Origin: Clostridiaceae bacterium
Lineage (GTDB): Bacteria; Bacillota; Clostridia; Saccharofermentanales; DTU023
NCBI GenBank assembly: GCA_012838795.1
Contig: DUOO01000030.1
Location: 1-53,312, forward strand
Length of the DNA stretch: 53,312 nt
Direction of reading: 5' to 3'
This document shows positions 35,177 to 43,845 of this stretch, in pieces. The notes under the pieces are model-generated. The model searched no databases, had not been told where the DNA came from, and saw nothing but the letters and a program-made list of their open reading frames with translations. The position numbers and the translations under genes are program-made. The first letter of the stretch is position 1, and the number at the start of each line of letters is the position of its first letter.

Positions 35177-36682
35177 ATGGCAATTATTTATGAAGAATTA
35201 TCCCGCACATTTAGTGAATATCTTTTAATACCGAATTTGACAGAAAAAACATGTATTCCGGCAAATGTTTCCTTGAAAACGCCTTTAGTTAAATATCGTA
35301 AAGGTGAAGAAGAGAGTCCGATCAGTTTAAATATTCCTTATACTTCAGCGATTATGCAATCTGTTTCAGATGACAGAATGGCAATTGCTTTAGCCAGAGA
35401 GGGCGGTTTGTCCTTTATCTACGGTTCACAAACTATAGAAAATCAAGCTGAGATGATTCGCAATGTCAAAAAATTTAAAGCAGGATTTGTACCGAGTGAC
35501 AGCAATTTACCGCCTGATGCGACATTGACTGACGTGATCAAGTTAAAACAAAAAACCGGGCATTCAACTGTGCCGATTACCTCTGACGGAAGTTCAACCG
35601 GTAAACTATTAGGTATCATCACCAGCAGAGATTATCGTGTTTCGAGGATCCAAGGTGATGAACAAGTCAAAGATTTTATGACCCCGATCGAACATATAAT
35701 TTATGCAGAAGAAGGTATAACTTTAAGCGAAGCGAATGATATTATCTGGGATCACAAATTAAATCAATTACCGATTGTTGACAAAAATGGCAGATTAACC
35801 AGTTTGGTCTTTCGGAAAGATTATGATGAACACAAACAAAATCCATATGAAATGTTGGATTATCGCAAACGTTTAATGGTCGGTGCCGGAATAAATACAC
35901 GTGATTATGAACAAAGAGTCCCGGCCTTAGTTGACGCAGGTGTCGATGTACTATGTATTGATTCATCCGACGGATTCTCTGTATGGCAATCAGATACAAT
36001 CAAATGGATCAGAGATAATTATGGTGATGATGTATATATCGGTGCCGGTAATATAATTGATGCTGAAGGTTTCCGTTATTTAGCAGATGCCGGAGCTGAC
36101 TTCATTAAAGTAGGTATCGGCGGAGGCTCAATTTGTATTACGCGTGAACAAAAAGGGATCGGACGCGGGCAAGCTTCAGCCGTAATTACAGTAGCGAAAG
36201 CTCGTGATGAATATTTTAAAGAAACCGGAATTTATATACCGATTTGTTCGGATGGCGGCATCGTATATGACTATCATATGACTTTAGCCTTGGCGATGGG
36301 GGCAGATTTCTTAATGTTGGGACGTTATTTTGCCAGATTTGACGAAAGTCCGACAAGACGACTTGTAGTTAACGGCACTTACGTTAAAGAATATTGGGGT
36401 GAAGGTTCGAATCGGGCACGCAATTGGCAAAGATACGGAGAAGGCGGAGATGAAGGCAAGATGCTGTTTGAAGAAGGTGTTGATTCATATGTGCCGTATG
36501 CCGGAAAGCTTAAAGATAACTTGGAGAACTCCGTTGCCAAGATGAAATCTACCATGTGTTCATGTGGTTCGCTTACGCTTGATGAATTTAAGGAAAAAGC
36601 CCGCTTGGTCGTAGTTTCTCCGACCAGTATAGTTGAAGGCGGAGCACATGATGTTATTCGCAAGGAAAGTGATCGCTCTTGA
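35177..36682 (+). CDS. guaB: Inosine-5'-monophosphate dehydrogenase, Tritrichomonas-like type
   Basis: NAD-dependent oxidation of IMP to XMP, the committed step to GMP. 501 residues: TIM barrel with two CBS domains inserted (about 110-225). The active-site loop reads [18 protein letters not shown] (Cys320), followed by [28 protein letters not shown] and the mobile flap RARNWQRY. Typical bacterial GuaB has GPGSICTTRVVAGVGVPQ; the version here matches what I recall of the Tritrichomonas foetus enzyme, which is considered to be of bacterial origin. Co-transcribed with pyrG: SD AAAAGGAGG, 12 bp gap. Confidence 0.92.
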   Translation: MAIIYEELSRTFSEYLLIPNLTEKTCIPANVSLKTPLVKYRKGEEESPISLNIPYTSAIMQSVSDDRMAIALAREGGLSFIYGSQTIENQAEMIRNVKKFKAGFVPSDSNLPPDATLTDVIKLKQKTGHSTVPITSDGSSTGKLLGIITSRDYRVSRIQGDEQVKDFMTPIEHIIYAEEGITLSEANDIIWDHKLNQLPIVDKNGRLTSLVFRKDYDEHKQNPYEMLDYRKRLMVGAGINTRDYEQRVPALVDAGVDVLCIDSSDGFSVWQSDTIKWIRDNYGDDVYIGAGNIIDAEGFRYLADAGADFIKVGIGGGSICITREQKGIGRGQASAVITVAKARDEYFKETGIYIPICSDGGIVYDYHMTLALAMGADFLMLGRYFARFDESPTRRLVVNGTYVKEYWGEGSNRARNWQRYGEGGDEGKMLFEEGVDSYVPYAGKLKDNLENSVAKMKSTMCSCGSLTLDEFKEKARLVVVSPTSIVEGGAHDVIRKESDRS

Positions 36683-36710
36683 TATTTATTTGAAAAGATA
36701 TTATTTAAAC

Positions 36711-36739
36711 TTGCAGTATTATGTTTTTTCTTATATAAA
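36711..36739 (+). promoter_or_regulatory. Predicted greA promoter
   Basis: TTGCAG at 36711-36716, 17-bp spacer, TATAAA at 36734-36739, in the 140-bp guaB-greA gap. The leader before the GTG start at 36823 would be about 75 bases. Confidence 0.55.
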
Positions 36740-36822
36740 GGATAGCTATCAGTTAAATATACATTGCTGTTGCGTTGCCTAAACAATGATTAACGATTAA
36801 CCATGAAAAGAGGAATTACAAA

Positions 36823-37299
36823 GTGACACAAAAAGTTTATGAAATGACTTACGAAGGAATAAAAGAATTACAAGATGAACTTGAATATCGTAAAACCGAG
36901 CTTTCAATAGAAATAGCTGAAAGATTGAAAGAAGCTCGCGCCTTAGGAGATCTTTCTGAAAATTCGGAATATGATGATGCCAAAGATGCTCAAGCCAAAA
37001 ACGAAGTCAGAATTGCTGATATCGAGGTTATTCTGAAAAATGCCAAGGTGATTGAAGATACTGACATTTCAAGTGATCAAGTAACTTTAGGGTCAAAAGT
37101 TAAACTGCTGGATGTTGAATATAATGAAGAATTGGTATACACAATTGTCGGTTCACTTGAAGAAGACATTTTCAAAAATAAAATATCGAATGAATCTCCG
37201 GTCGGAAATGCAATTATGGGATGCAAAGCCGGTGATACAGTTAAAGTCAGATCTTTAGCCGGCGAATTGGAATACAAAATATTAGAAATTTATAAATAA
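36823..37299 (+). CDS. greA: Transcription elongation factor GreA
   Basis: Stimulates transcript cleavage by backtracked RNA polymerase. 158 residues: N-terminal coiled coil with MTYEGIKELQDELEYRKTE and the tip motif ARALGDLSENSEYDDAK carrying the acidic pair, then the C-terminal FKBP-like domain (SPVGNAIMGCKAGDTVKV). GTG start at 36823 behind AGAGGAA. Precedes lysS, a common pairing in Firmicutes. Confidence 0.96.
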   Translation: MTQKVYEMTYEGIKELQDELEYRKTELSIEIAERLKEARALGDLSENSEYDDAKDAQAKNEVRIADIEVILKNAKVIEDTDISSDQVTLGSKVKLLDVEYNEELVYTIVGSLEEDIFKNKISNESPVGNAIMGCKAGDTVKVRSLAGELEYKILEIYK

Positions 37300-37406
37300 T
37301 TAATTTTTAGTGCGATAAATTATCAGGTTCCGAAGAGACAGAATATTTAAGAGATGATAATGAATAAGATCAAGCGCGCAAATTTTCAAAAGAAATAGAG
37401 GAGCAT

Positions 37407-39401
37407 ATGAGTAACGAGGCAACAAATCCTCAGACCAATCAAAATCGACAACAAAAATCTGCTGATTCAAGAACTGACGTTCAGGAACAAGTTTTGAACA
37501 GATTGAATAAATTAGAAGAATTAGAACAAGCCGGCAAAAATCCTTTTTGGATTACTACAGCTGAACAAACTGAACATAGTAAAGAAATAATAAGTAATTA
37601 TACACAATTTGAAGGTAAAGCAGTATCAGTTGCCGGTCGAATCATGGCAAAGCGAGGCATGGGGAAAGTCAGTTTTGTAGACTTGCATGACAGACAAGGC
37701 AATATTCAGGTTTTTACTAAATTTGATGCACTTACTGAGGAAGATTATCGAGCCTGGCAGAATCTGGATATAGGTGACTTGGTCAGTGTTAAAGGTGAAG
37801 TTTTTACTACACAAAAAGGTGAAATTTCCATCCGCAATCAAGGCTATCAGTTACTTGCAAAATGTTTACGCCCTTTGCCGGAAAAATATCATGGACTGAC
37901 AGATACCGATACCAGATATCGCAAGCGCTATCTGGATTTAATTGTCAACCCTGAAATCAAAGAGGTTTTTGAAAAACGCAGCAAAATCATAACTACGCTC
38001 AGACGTGAATTGGAAAAAATGGATTTTATTGAAGTTGAAACACCTCTTCTCAACTTGATAGCAGGTGGAGCTGCTGCGAGACCTTTCGTGACTTATCATA
38101 ATACATTGGACTTAAATCTCTTTTTAAGAATTTCACCCGAACTATATTTGAAACGTCTGATTGTCGGCGGTTTTGAAAAAGTATATGAAATAGGCCGTAA
38201 TTTCAGAAATGAAGGAATGTCAACCAAGCACAATCCGGAATTTACGATGATTGAGCTTTATCAAGCATATACCGATTATAACGGTATGATGGAAATCTGT
38301 GAGCATTTGATCAGTACGACTTGTACGGCAGTTAACGGAACTATGCAAATTCAATTTGGGGAACATGAGGTTGATTTAACACCGCCTTTTGCCAGAATGA
38401 CAATGTTGGAAGCAATTAAAAAGTATACCGGAATTGATTTTGAGATGATCGAAGACGATACAGCTGCACAAATTGCTGCTCAAGAAAAAGGAATAGGGGA
38501 ACTGGTTGCCGGTAAAACCAGAGGTGAAATAATCAACATATTCTTTGAAGAATTTTGTGAAAATAATTTGATTCAACCCACTTTTATATATGATTATCCG
38601 ATCGAAATATCTCCTTTAACCAAAAAGAAAAAATCTGATCCTCGTATGACAGAGCGTTTTGAAATATTCATCTGCGGTGCGGAATATGGTAATGCCTATT
38701 CCGAGCTGAACGATCCGAGAGATCAACACGAACGTTTTATCGAACAACAAAAACAGCGAGACGCCGGGGATGAAGAAGCAAACATTCCGGATCAGGATTT
38801 TGTTGAAGCGCTGGAATACGGTTTACCCCCAACCGGCGGACTTGGCATCGGAATTGATCGCTTAGTCATGCTCTTAACCAACTCCGCCTCGATTCGTGAT
38901 GTATTGCTTTTCCCGACAATGCGACCGTTAGGCAAACAAATGACAGAAAATGAGGTTGTCAGTCAAGAAGATTCTGCAACTTTTTATCCTGATGAGAATG
39001 TTGAAACTTTAGACATAGAGAAGCTGGATCTAGCTAAAGTTAAAGTTGAGCCTCTGTTCGAAGACATGGTTGATTTTGAAACATTCTCAAAATCTGACTT
39101 TAGAGTAGTAAAAGTATTAAATTGTGAAGAAGTTCCAAAGAGTAAAAGGTTATTGAAATTCACTTTAGACGATGGTTCAGGTGAAGAAAGAACAATTCTT
39201 TCAGGCATAAAAGAATACTATGAAGCTGAATCTTTGATAGGAAAAACCTTAGTAGCAATTACCAATTTGCCTGAAAGAAAAATGATGGGTCTGCCTTCAC
39301 AAGGAATGATTATCTCTGCAGTCTACGAATATGATGGCGAAGAAGGATTAAATCTTCTCATCTTGGATGACGATATACCTGCGGGCGCAAAATTGTATTA
39401 A
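37407..39401 (+). CDS. lysS: Lysyl-tRNA synthetase (class II) with C-terminal tRNA-binding domain
   Basis: Charges tRNA-Lys. 664 residues against the usual 490-510. Residues about 20-510 are a normal class II LysRS: OB fold (VSVAGRIMAKRGMGKVSFVDL), motif 2 (EIGRNFRNEGMSTKHNPEFT) and motif 3 (GLGIGIDRLVMLL). From about residue 549 an extra domain starts (FETFSKSDFRVVKVLNCEEV, ending GLPSQGMIISA and GAKLY), the EMAPII/MetRS-beta tRNA-binding fold. The join is in frame with no sign of frameshift, so it looks like a real fusion. Good SD (AGAGGAG). Follows greA by 107 bp. Confidence 0.95.
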   Translation: MSNEATNPQTNQNRQQKSADSRTDVQEQVLNRLNKLEELEQAGKNPFWITTAEQTEHSKEIISNYTQFEGKAVSVAGRIMAKRGMGKVSFVDLHDRQGNIQVFTKFDALTEEDYRAWQNLDIGDLVSVKGEVFTTQKGEISIRNQGYQLLAKCLRPLPEKYHGLTDTDTRYRKRYLDLIVNPEIKEVFEKRSKIITTLRRELEKMDFIEVETPLLNLIAGGAAARPFVTYHNTLDLNLFLRISPELYLKRLIVGGFEKVYEIGRNFRNEGMSTKHNPEFTMIELYQAYTDYNGMMEICEHLISTTCTAVNGTMQIQFGEHEVDLTPPFARMTMLEAIKKYTGIDFEMIEDDTAAQIAAQEKGIGELVAGKTRGEIINIFFEEFCENNLIQPTFIYDYPIEISPLTKKKKSDPRMTERFEIFICGAEYGNAYSELNDPRDQHERFIEQQKQRDAGDEEANIPDQDFVEALEYGLPPTGGLGIGIDRLVMLLTNSASIRDVLLFPTMRPLGKQMTENEVVSQEDSATFYPDENVETLDIEKLDLAKVKVEPLFEDMVDFETFSKSDFRVVKVLNCEEVPKSKRLLKFTLDDGSGEERTILSGIKEYYEAESLIGKTLVAITNLPERKMMGLPSQGMIISAVYEYDGEEGLNLLILDDDIPAGAKLY

Positions 39402-39447
39402 AACTACTTTACATTAACGACTGACTTAGAAGTTGGAGCTGATAATT

Positions 39448-39783
39448 TTGAACATACAAATATTCGGAACGAAGAAATGTTTTGATACGAAAAAAGCAAT
39501 GCGTTATTTCAAAGAGCGCAGAATTAAATATCAGTTTGTTGATATGAAAGAAAAAGGCATGAGCAAGGGTGAGTTCAATAGTGTCAAACAAGCTGTTGGC
39601 GGCTTAGATAACTTGATAGATCAAAATTGTAAAGATCAGGATGCTTTAGCACTTATTTCTTATATTGCAAACAAAGAAGAAAAAATTCTGGAAAATCAAC
39701 AAGTTATCAAAACGCCTGTTGTCCGCAACGGGCACCAGGCAACTGTGGGCTATCAACCCGAGATTTGGCAAACTTGGGAATAG
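39448..39783 (+). CDS. ArsC/Spx-family thioredoxin-fold protein
   Basis: 111 residues from TTG 39448, chosen because GGAG at 39435 is spaced for it; a start at 39433 would overlap the SD. The ArsC-like fold shows GTKKCFDTKKAMRYF (single Cys near residue 9, not C-x-x-C), ERRIKYQFVDMKEKG and the conserved KTPVVRNG loop with Arg. It is one of the small arsenate-reductase-like proteins of uncertain substrate, related to YffB and Spx. No ars genes nearby, so arsenate resistance is not implied. Confidence 0.8.
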   Translation: MNIQIFGTKKCFDTKKAMRYFKERRIKYQFVDMKEKGMSKGEFNSVKQAVGGLDNLIDQNCKDQDALALISYIANKEEKILENQQVIKTPVVRNGHQATVGYQPEIWQTWE

Positions 39784-39870
39784 AACAGAGTTTTCAGTAA
39801 TTTCGTTTAAAATCAAGCTATATAGTAGTTTGTTTTGCAATGAAAAATTGACCTGAAAAATTCCGTATTC

Positions 39871-41067
39871 TCAAGCTTTAAAATTATAAATCGGTTTCAT
39901 GATGTCTATTATATCAACAGATTCTTGAATTGCATCAATAATATCTTCCAATGCTTTATATGCCATCGGGGCCTCATCAAGTGTTGAAGTTTTGACCGAA
40001 GTGGTATAAACACCCTTCATTTCTTTCTTAAATTCTGCTAAAGAAATTTCTGATTTAGCTTTAGTTCTTGACATAATTCTGCCTGCACCGTGTGGTGCGG
40101 AGAAATTCCATTCAGGGTTTCCCTTGCCATATGCTAAAATAGAGCCGTCTCTCATATTGATCGGTATCAGGACCTTTTCCTTTTTGCGGGCAGAAATTGC
40201 CCCTTTACGTAAAATCATTTCTTTTGTATCAATATAGTTATGGATTGTGTGAAAAGCATCTGTTCCGGCAAGACCTGATTTATCTAAAATGATCTCAACC
40301 ATTTTTTCTCGATTTCTTTTCGCATAGTTTTGGCAAATCTCAACGTCATGCAAATAATCGTTCATATACTCGCCATATAAGAAACATAAATCTTCCGGTA
40401 CACTAGGTTCTTTTTCTGTCCAATATAAATTTTTCAGGGCTGCTTGAATTTCTTTGTGTCTGCCTTGGGATTTGAAATATTTGATAATTTCATTTCTTTG
40501 TTTAAAATAACTCTCTTTGCCTTTGTGCAAGTCGATTGCCAATTTTTGGTACAGATCTGCAACTTGTTTACCGAGATTTCTACTCCCGCTATGGATTACC
40601 AAATAATTAGTTCCATCTTCAGCCCGGTCAATTTCAATAAAATGATTACCGCCGCCGAGAGTACCAATACTACGCTCAATTCTTTCAGTGTTATATAAAT
40701 CCCTATAACACCGCATAACGGTTAAATCAAATTTTTCCGTACGGACCGGCCAAACATTATAACCTGAGGGAATAAAATGTACAACTTCATCAAATTTTTT
40801 CAAGTTAATATCGTTTTTGCCTAAATTGACAGTGTACATACCGCAGCCGATATCAACGCCGACAACATTAGGTACAACTTTATCTCTGATAGTCATTGTG
40901 GTGCCGATCGTACATCCCTTGCCATAATGTACATCAGGCATAATTCTGATTTTGCTGCCCTCGGTGAATTCGTAGTCACACATTCTTTGAATCTGTTTGA
41001 CAGCGTCTTCTTCAATCACTTTGGCAAAACTGATTGCTGTATTATATTTTCCTTTAATTTCTAACAT
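39871..41067 (-). CDS. rtcB: RtcB-family RNA ligase
   Basis: Mn- and GTP-dependent ligase joining 2',3'-cyclic phosphate or 3'-phosphate ends to 5'-OH RNA ends, used in RNA repair. 398 residues. Metal-binding motifs: PNVVGVDIGCGMYTV (Asp and Cys near 70-80), GGGNHFIE, VIHSGSRNLGK, and the guanylylated His in PHGAGRIMSR (near residue 326). It is of the short bacterial RtcB class. No archease gene adjoins it. It is convergent with the ArsC-like gene and divergent from the pseudouridine synthase gene. Confidence 0.92.
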   Translation of the reverse strand: MLEIKGKYNTAISFAKVIEEDAVKQIQRMCDYEFTEGSKIRIMPDVHYGKGCTIGTTMTIRDKVVPNVVGVDIGCGMYTVNLGKNDINLKKFDEVVHFIPSGYNVWPVRTEKFDLTVMRCYRDLYNTERIERSIGTLGGGNHFIEIDRAEDGTNYLVIHSGSRNLGKQVADLYQKLAIDLHKGKESYFKQRNEIIKYFKSQGRHKEIQAALKNLYWTEKEPSVPEDLCFLYGEYMNDYLHDVEICQNYAKRNREKMVEIILDKSGLAGTDAFHTIHNYIDTKEMILRKGAISARKKEKVLIPINMRDGSILAYGKGNPEWNFSAPHGAGRIMSRTKAKSEISLAEFKKEMKGVYTTSVKTSTLDEAPMAYKALEDIIDAIQESVDIIDIMKPIYNFKA

Positions 41068-41211
41068 CTTAAACTGCTTTCATCAATGATTAAAACTATT
41101 AAATTCCGAATCTGAGAATAGAACTAATTAATAATAGAGTATAAAATAAAGATAACAGAATGTGAAATAGAGCATAGAAACATATGGCAAATAAAAGAGG
41201 AATATCTGAAT

Positions 41212-41937
41212 ATGGAACGTCTGGATAAGATCTTGGCGAAATCCGGTTACGGAACGCGTAAAGAAGTTAAACACTTAATCAAAGAGGGGCGAGTTGAATT
41301 AGCAGGTGAAGTTATTACTGATGTCGGTTTCAAAATTTCTTTGCAATCGATCAAGCAAATTTCAGTTGATGGTTACGAAGTAGAAATTCATAATTCATTA
41401 ATTTTTATGCTAAACAAACCTGCAGGTTTTATTACGGCTTTATCTGATACACGTCATGATACTATTGCTGAATTAATTCCTCGGAAATGGCAAAATAAAG
41501 GTCTTGTGGCGATCGGTCGCTTGGATAAAGATACCGAGGGGTTGTTATTACTGACCAATGACGGTCAATTGTCGCATCGTATTTGTTCGCCGAAATGGGG
41601 TATTGAAAAGGAGTACCATTTAATAACTCAAGGTCGTCCGTTTGATCAACAAGATATTGAAAGATTTGCTCAAGGTTTTAAGACTCTTGACGGAACTGAA
41701 TTCAAACCGGCTAAACTGAAATTGGTTGACGGATTTGAAGCCTGTCTTACAGTCCGTGAGGGACAATATCATCAAGTGAAACGGATGGCAAAAGCTACCG
41801 GACGTGAAGTTAAATATCTTAGACGAATCCGTATTGCCAATTTACAACTGGATCCTGATTTGGCACCGGGTGAAATCCGTATGCTTACGGAAGATGAACG
41901 GGTTGAATTGTATTCAGCCTGCCAACTGGAAGATTAA
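41212..41937 (+). CDS. rRNA pseudouridine synthase, RsuA/RluB family
   Basis: 241 residues: N-terminal S4 RNA-binding domain (MERLDKILAKSGYGTRKEVKHLI), then the synthase domain with the catalytic Asp in GRLDKDTEGLLLLTNDG (near 103-119) and the late RRIRIANLQLDPDLAPGEIR block. The closest subgroup is RsuA (16S U516) by length and the ending, but 23S-specific RluB is not excluded. Preceded by AGAGGAA. Confidence 0.85.
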   Translation: MERLDKILAKSGYGTRKEVKHLIKEGRVELAGEVITDVGFKISLQSIKQISVDGYEVEIHNSLIFMLNKPAGFITALSDTRHDTIAELIPRKWQNKGLVAIGRLDKDTEGLLLLTNDGQLSHRICSPKWGIEKEYHLITQGRPFDQQDIERFAQGFKTLDGTEFKPAKLKLVDGFEACLTVREGQYHQVKRMAKATGREVKYLRRIRIANLQLDPDLAPGEIRMLTEDERVELYSACQLED

Positions 41938-41960
41938 CATTTACTAAAATACAGAATTTA

Positions 41961-42147
41961 TTAATAAACCTCGATTTCTCCTGTGATTATTTTATTATAA
42001 ATATCCGGGGTTATTGTGAGTTCCTCAATTTGAGTAATGGCATTATATAACGAACCGACTCCGATAAAATTAAAAATATCATTAGACCTGCTGCAATCAA
42101 GCTGCCAACCTTTCTCATTATATCTGCTGACATTGCACTTTCAAAAT
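41961..42147 (-). pseudogene. Probable frameshifted remnant of a small membrane protein
   Basis: On the minus strand, one frame from ATG 42133 reads MSADIMRKVGSLIAAGLMIF and stops at 42011. A second frame covers 42147-41961 and reads GVGSLYNAITQIEELTITPD before a stop at 41961. A one-base shift at a T-rich run near 42070 would join the helix of the first to the polar end of the second. Each alone is short; together they look like one decayed gene. No family recognised. The rest of the 41938-42623 gap holds only the pst promoter region. Confidence 0.3.
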
Positions 42148-42394
42148 TTTTTAAACTATTAATTCCCTAATAAATGTAATTTGCATTTTATAAATTAGAT
42201 TAATAAATATTTAATTATTTAAAATATAATTTAAGTATAACTCAAATAATTTAATGATTGAATCTCTTTTTACAAAATAAATTTGAAGAATTCGTTTCGA
42301 TAAGAAGAACCACAACTGAATATGAGTTGTGAATATCCCGAAGAGAATAACAATATAAAGCTCGAAAATTGTGTGTTTATCCGAAAATTACACA

Positions 42395-42457
42395 ATGACA
42401 CTCGATTTACATGGATTTTACAATGGTTTTATATTGTAATAACAAACTCTCGATAAT
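42395..42457 (+). promoter_or_regulatory. PhoP box and promoter of the pst-pho operon
   Basis: Four hexamers every 11 bp: ATGACA (42395), TTTACA (42406), TTTACA (42417) and TTTATA (42428). This is the layout of the Gram-positive PhoP box, TT(A/C/T)ACA repeats with 5-bp gaps. The last hexamer overlaps the -35 position, 17 bp before GATAAT at 42452-42457. It indicates activation under phosphate starvation by the PhoP encoded at 47893. Confidence 0.75.
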
Positions 42458-42623
42458 CTAAGCATGGTTATTATAGAAAATAAATCAGAATTAATTCTTT
42501 GTATAACCAAGGAACTGTTTGCATTACTGATTTACTGTCAGACATAGAACAATATTTCATTAATGATAATAAATTAGTATCCGGCAAACCAAGAATATTA
42601 AAATACTATCGGGAGGTAGAAAA

Positions 42624-43724
42624 GTGAAAAATTTAAAGAAAATCTTAGTTCTGGTACTTGCTTTAGTTATGATGATTTTAGTTGTTACTGCATGTGGCGG
42701 CGACGACAAGAAAGATGAAAAAGAAGAAGTAAAAGAGACAGAAAAAGAAACAGAAAAAGAGACAGAAAAAGAAACCGAAAAAGAGACAGAAAAAGAAACC
42801 GAAAAAGAAACCGAAAAAGAGACAGAAAAAGAAACAGAAAAAGAAACCGAAGCTGAAGTTGAAGAAGCTCCTGCCGGCGAAATGACCGGACAAATTAATA
42901 TTTATACCCGTGATGCGGCATCAGGAACTCGTGAAGGTTTTGAAAGTGTTGTAGGTTTTAAAGATCAGTTAACCGATGACGCTAATGAAGTTTCCTCTAA
43001 CGGTGATATGGCAACCAAAGTCGGTGAAGACGTTCAAGGTATCGGTTATGTCTCATTAACAACAGACTTTGAAGCCAATAATCTGCATCCGGCAAATTAT
43101 GAAGGCGTAGAACCTTCAGTTGAAACCGTAATTGACGGTTCATATCAGTTGAGTCGTCCTTTCTGCTATACAACACGTGCTGAAGGTGATTATGCAAGTG
43201 ATGAAAAAGAACAATTAGTTAAAGCTTTCATCGCATTCATGACTGAATCAACAGAAGGTAAAGAAGCTGTTTTAAGTGCCGGTGGAATCGTTGATGTTGA
43301 TGATAGCACACCTTGGGATGAGCTTAAGGCAGATTATCCGATTGTAGATCAAGATAATTCAGGTATTGAGATTACGACCGGTGGTTCAACATCAGTTGAA
43401 AAATCATTAACTGCTGCTTTGGAAGCATTCCAACCGTTAGCAGGCAACTTTGGTTTTGTTGTAAACCAAACAGGTTCAGGTGACGGCTGGAAACGTACAT
43501 TAGGTGATGATAAAGACGGTCCTAACGCTTCAGATATCGGTTTTGCTTCACGTAACTTCAAAGATGAAGAACCGACAGAAGATGCTATCAGTGCAGCAAA
43601 ATATTGTGATGACGCTATCGTAGTAGTTGTTGAAAAGAACAATCCTGTAACAGACTTCACACAACAAAATCTGTTTGATATCTTCACAGGTGCAATTACC
43701 AATTGGGAAGATATTGCTAAATAA
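42624..43724 (+). CDS. pstS: Phosphate-binding lipoprotein PstS, circularly permuted
   Basis: Substrate-binding component of the Pst phosphate transporter. 366 residues: lipoprotein signal with Cys24 (VTAC), then ten KET repeats in an acidic linker (about 37-75), then the binding domain. The order of the domain is swapped. Residues 90-243 carry what is normally the C-terminal part (TRDAASGTREGFE, SSNGDMATKV, GIGYVSL, SRPF), and residues 248-366 carry the normal N-terminal part (GGSTSVEKSL, DIGFASRNFKDEE), ending FDIFTGAITNWEDIAK. In classical PstS that end is directly followed by the SGTRE segment. GGGAGG before the start; first gene of the pst operon. Confidence 0.92.
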   Translation: MKNLKKILVLVLALVMMILVVTACGGDDKKDEKEEVKETEKETEKETEKETEKETEKETEKETEKETEKETEKETEAEVEEAPAGEMTGQINIYTRDAASGTREGFESVVGFKDQLTDDANEVSSNGDMATKVGEDVQGIGYVSLTTDFEANNLHPANYEGVEPSVETVIDGSYQLSRPFCYTTRAEGDYASDEKEQLVKAFIAFMTESTEGKEAVLSAGGIVDVDDSTPWDELKADYPIVDQDNSGIEITTGGSTSVEKSLTAALEAFQPLAGNFGFVVNQTGSGDGWKRTLGDDKDGPNASDIGFASRNFKDEEPTEDAISAAKYCDDAIVVVVEKNNPVTDFTQQNLFDIFTGAITNWEDIAK

Positions 43725-43758
43725 TATAATTTGGCAGAGAAAGTTTTATAATTAGTAA

Positions 43759-43823
43759 GTTTCGGTAATTACTGGAACAAGATAAATAAAGTAAGTTTCA
43801 GTAGTTTAGATAACTGCTGAAAC
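43759..43823 (+). other. Two related RNA hairpins between pstS and pstC
   Basis: Hairpin 1: GTTTCGGTAATTACTGGAAC (43759-43778), an almost perfect palindrome with G-U pairs. Hairpin 2: GTTTCAGTAGTT (43795-43806) pairs with AACTGCTGAAAC (43812-43823), a 12-bp stem around a 5-base loop. Neither is followed by a T run, so they are more likely mRNA processing or stability elements that favour pstS over pstCAB than terminators. Confidence 0.6.
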
Positions 43824-43845
43824 AGCAGAATAAAAGAGAGTTTCT

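Noticed and set aside
39448-39783. Arsenate resistance gene arsC
   Set aside because: Only a fold-level resemblance; no arsR or arsB nearby and the active-site pattern is not diagnostic.
42678-42893. Phe-rich minus-strand frame (FFFGFFF pattern)
   Set aside because: It is the antisense of the KET repeats in PstS.
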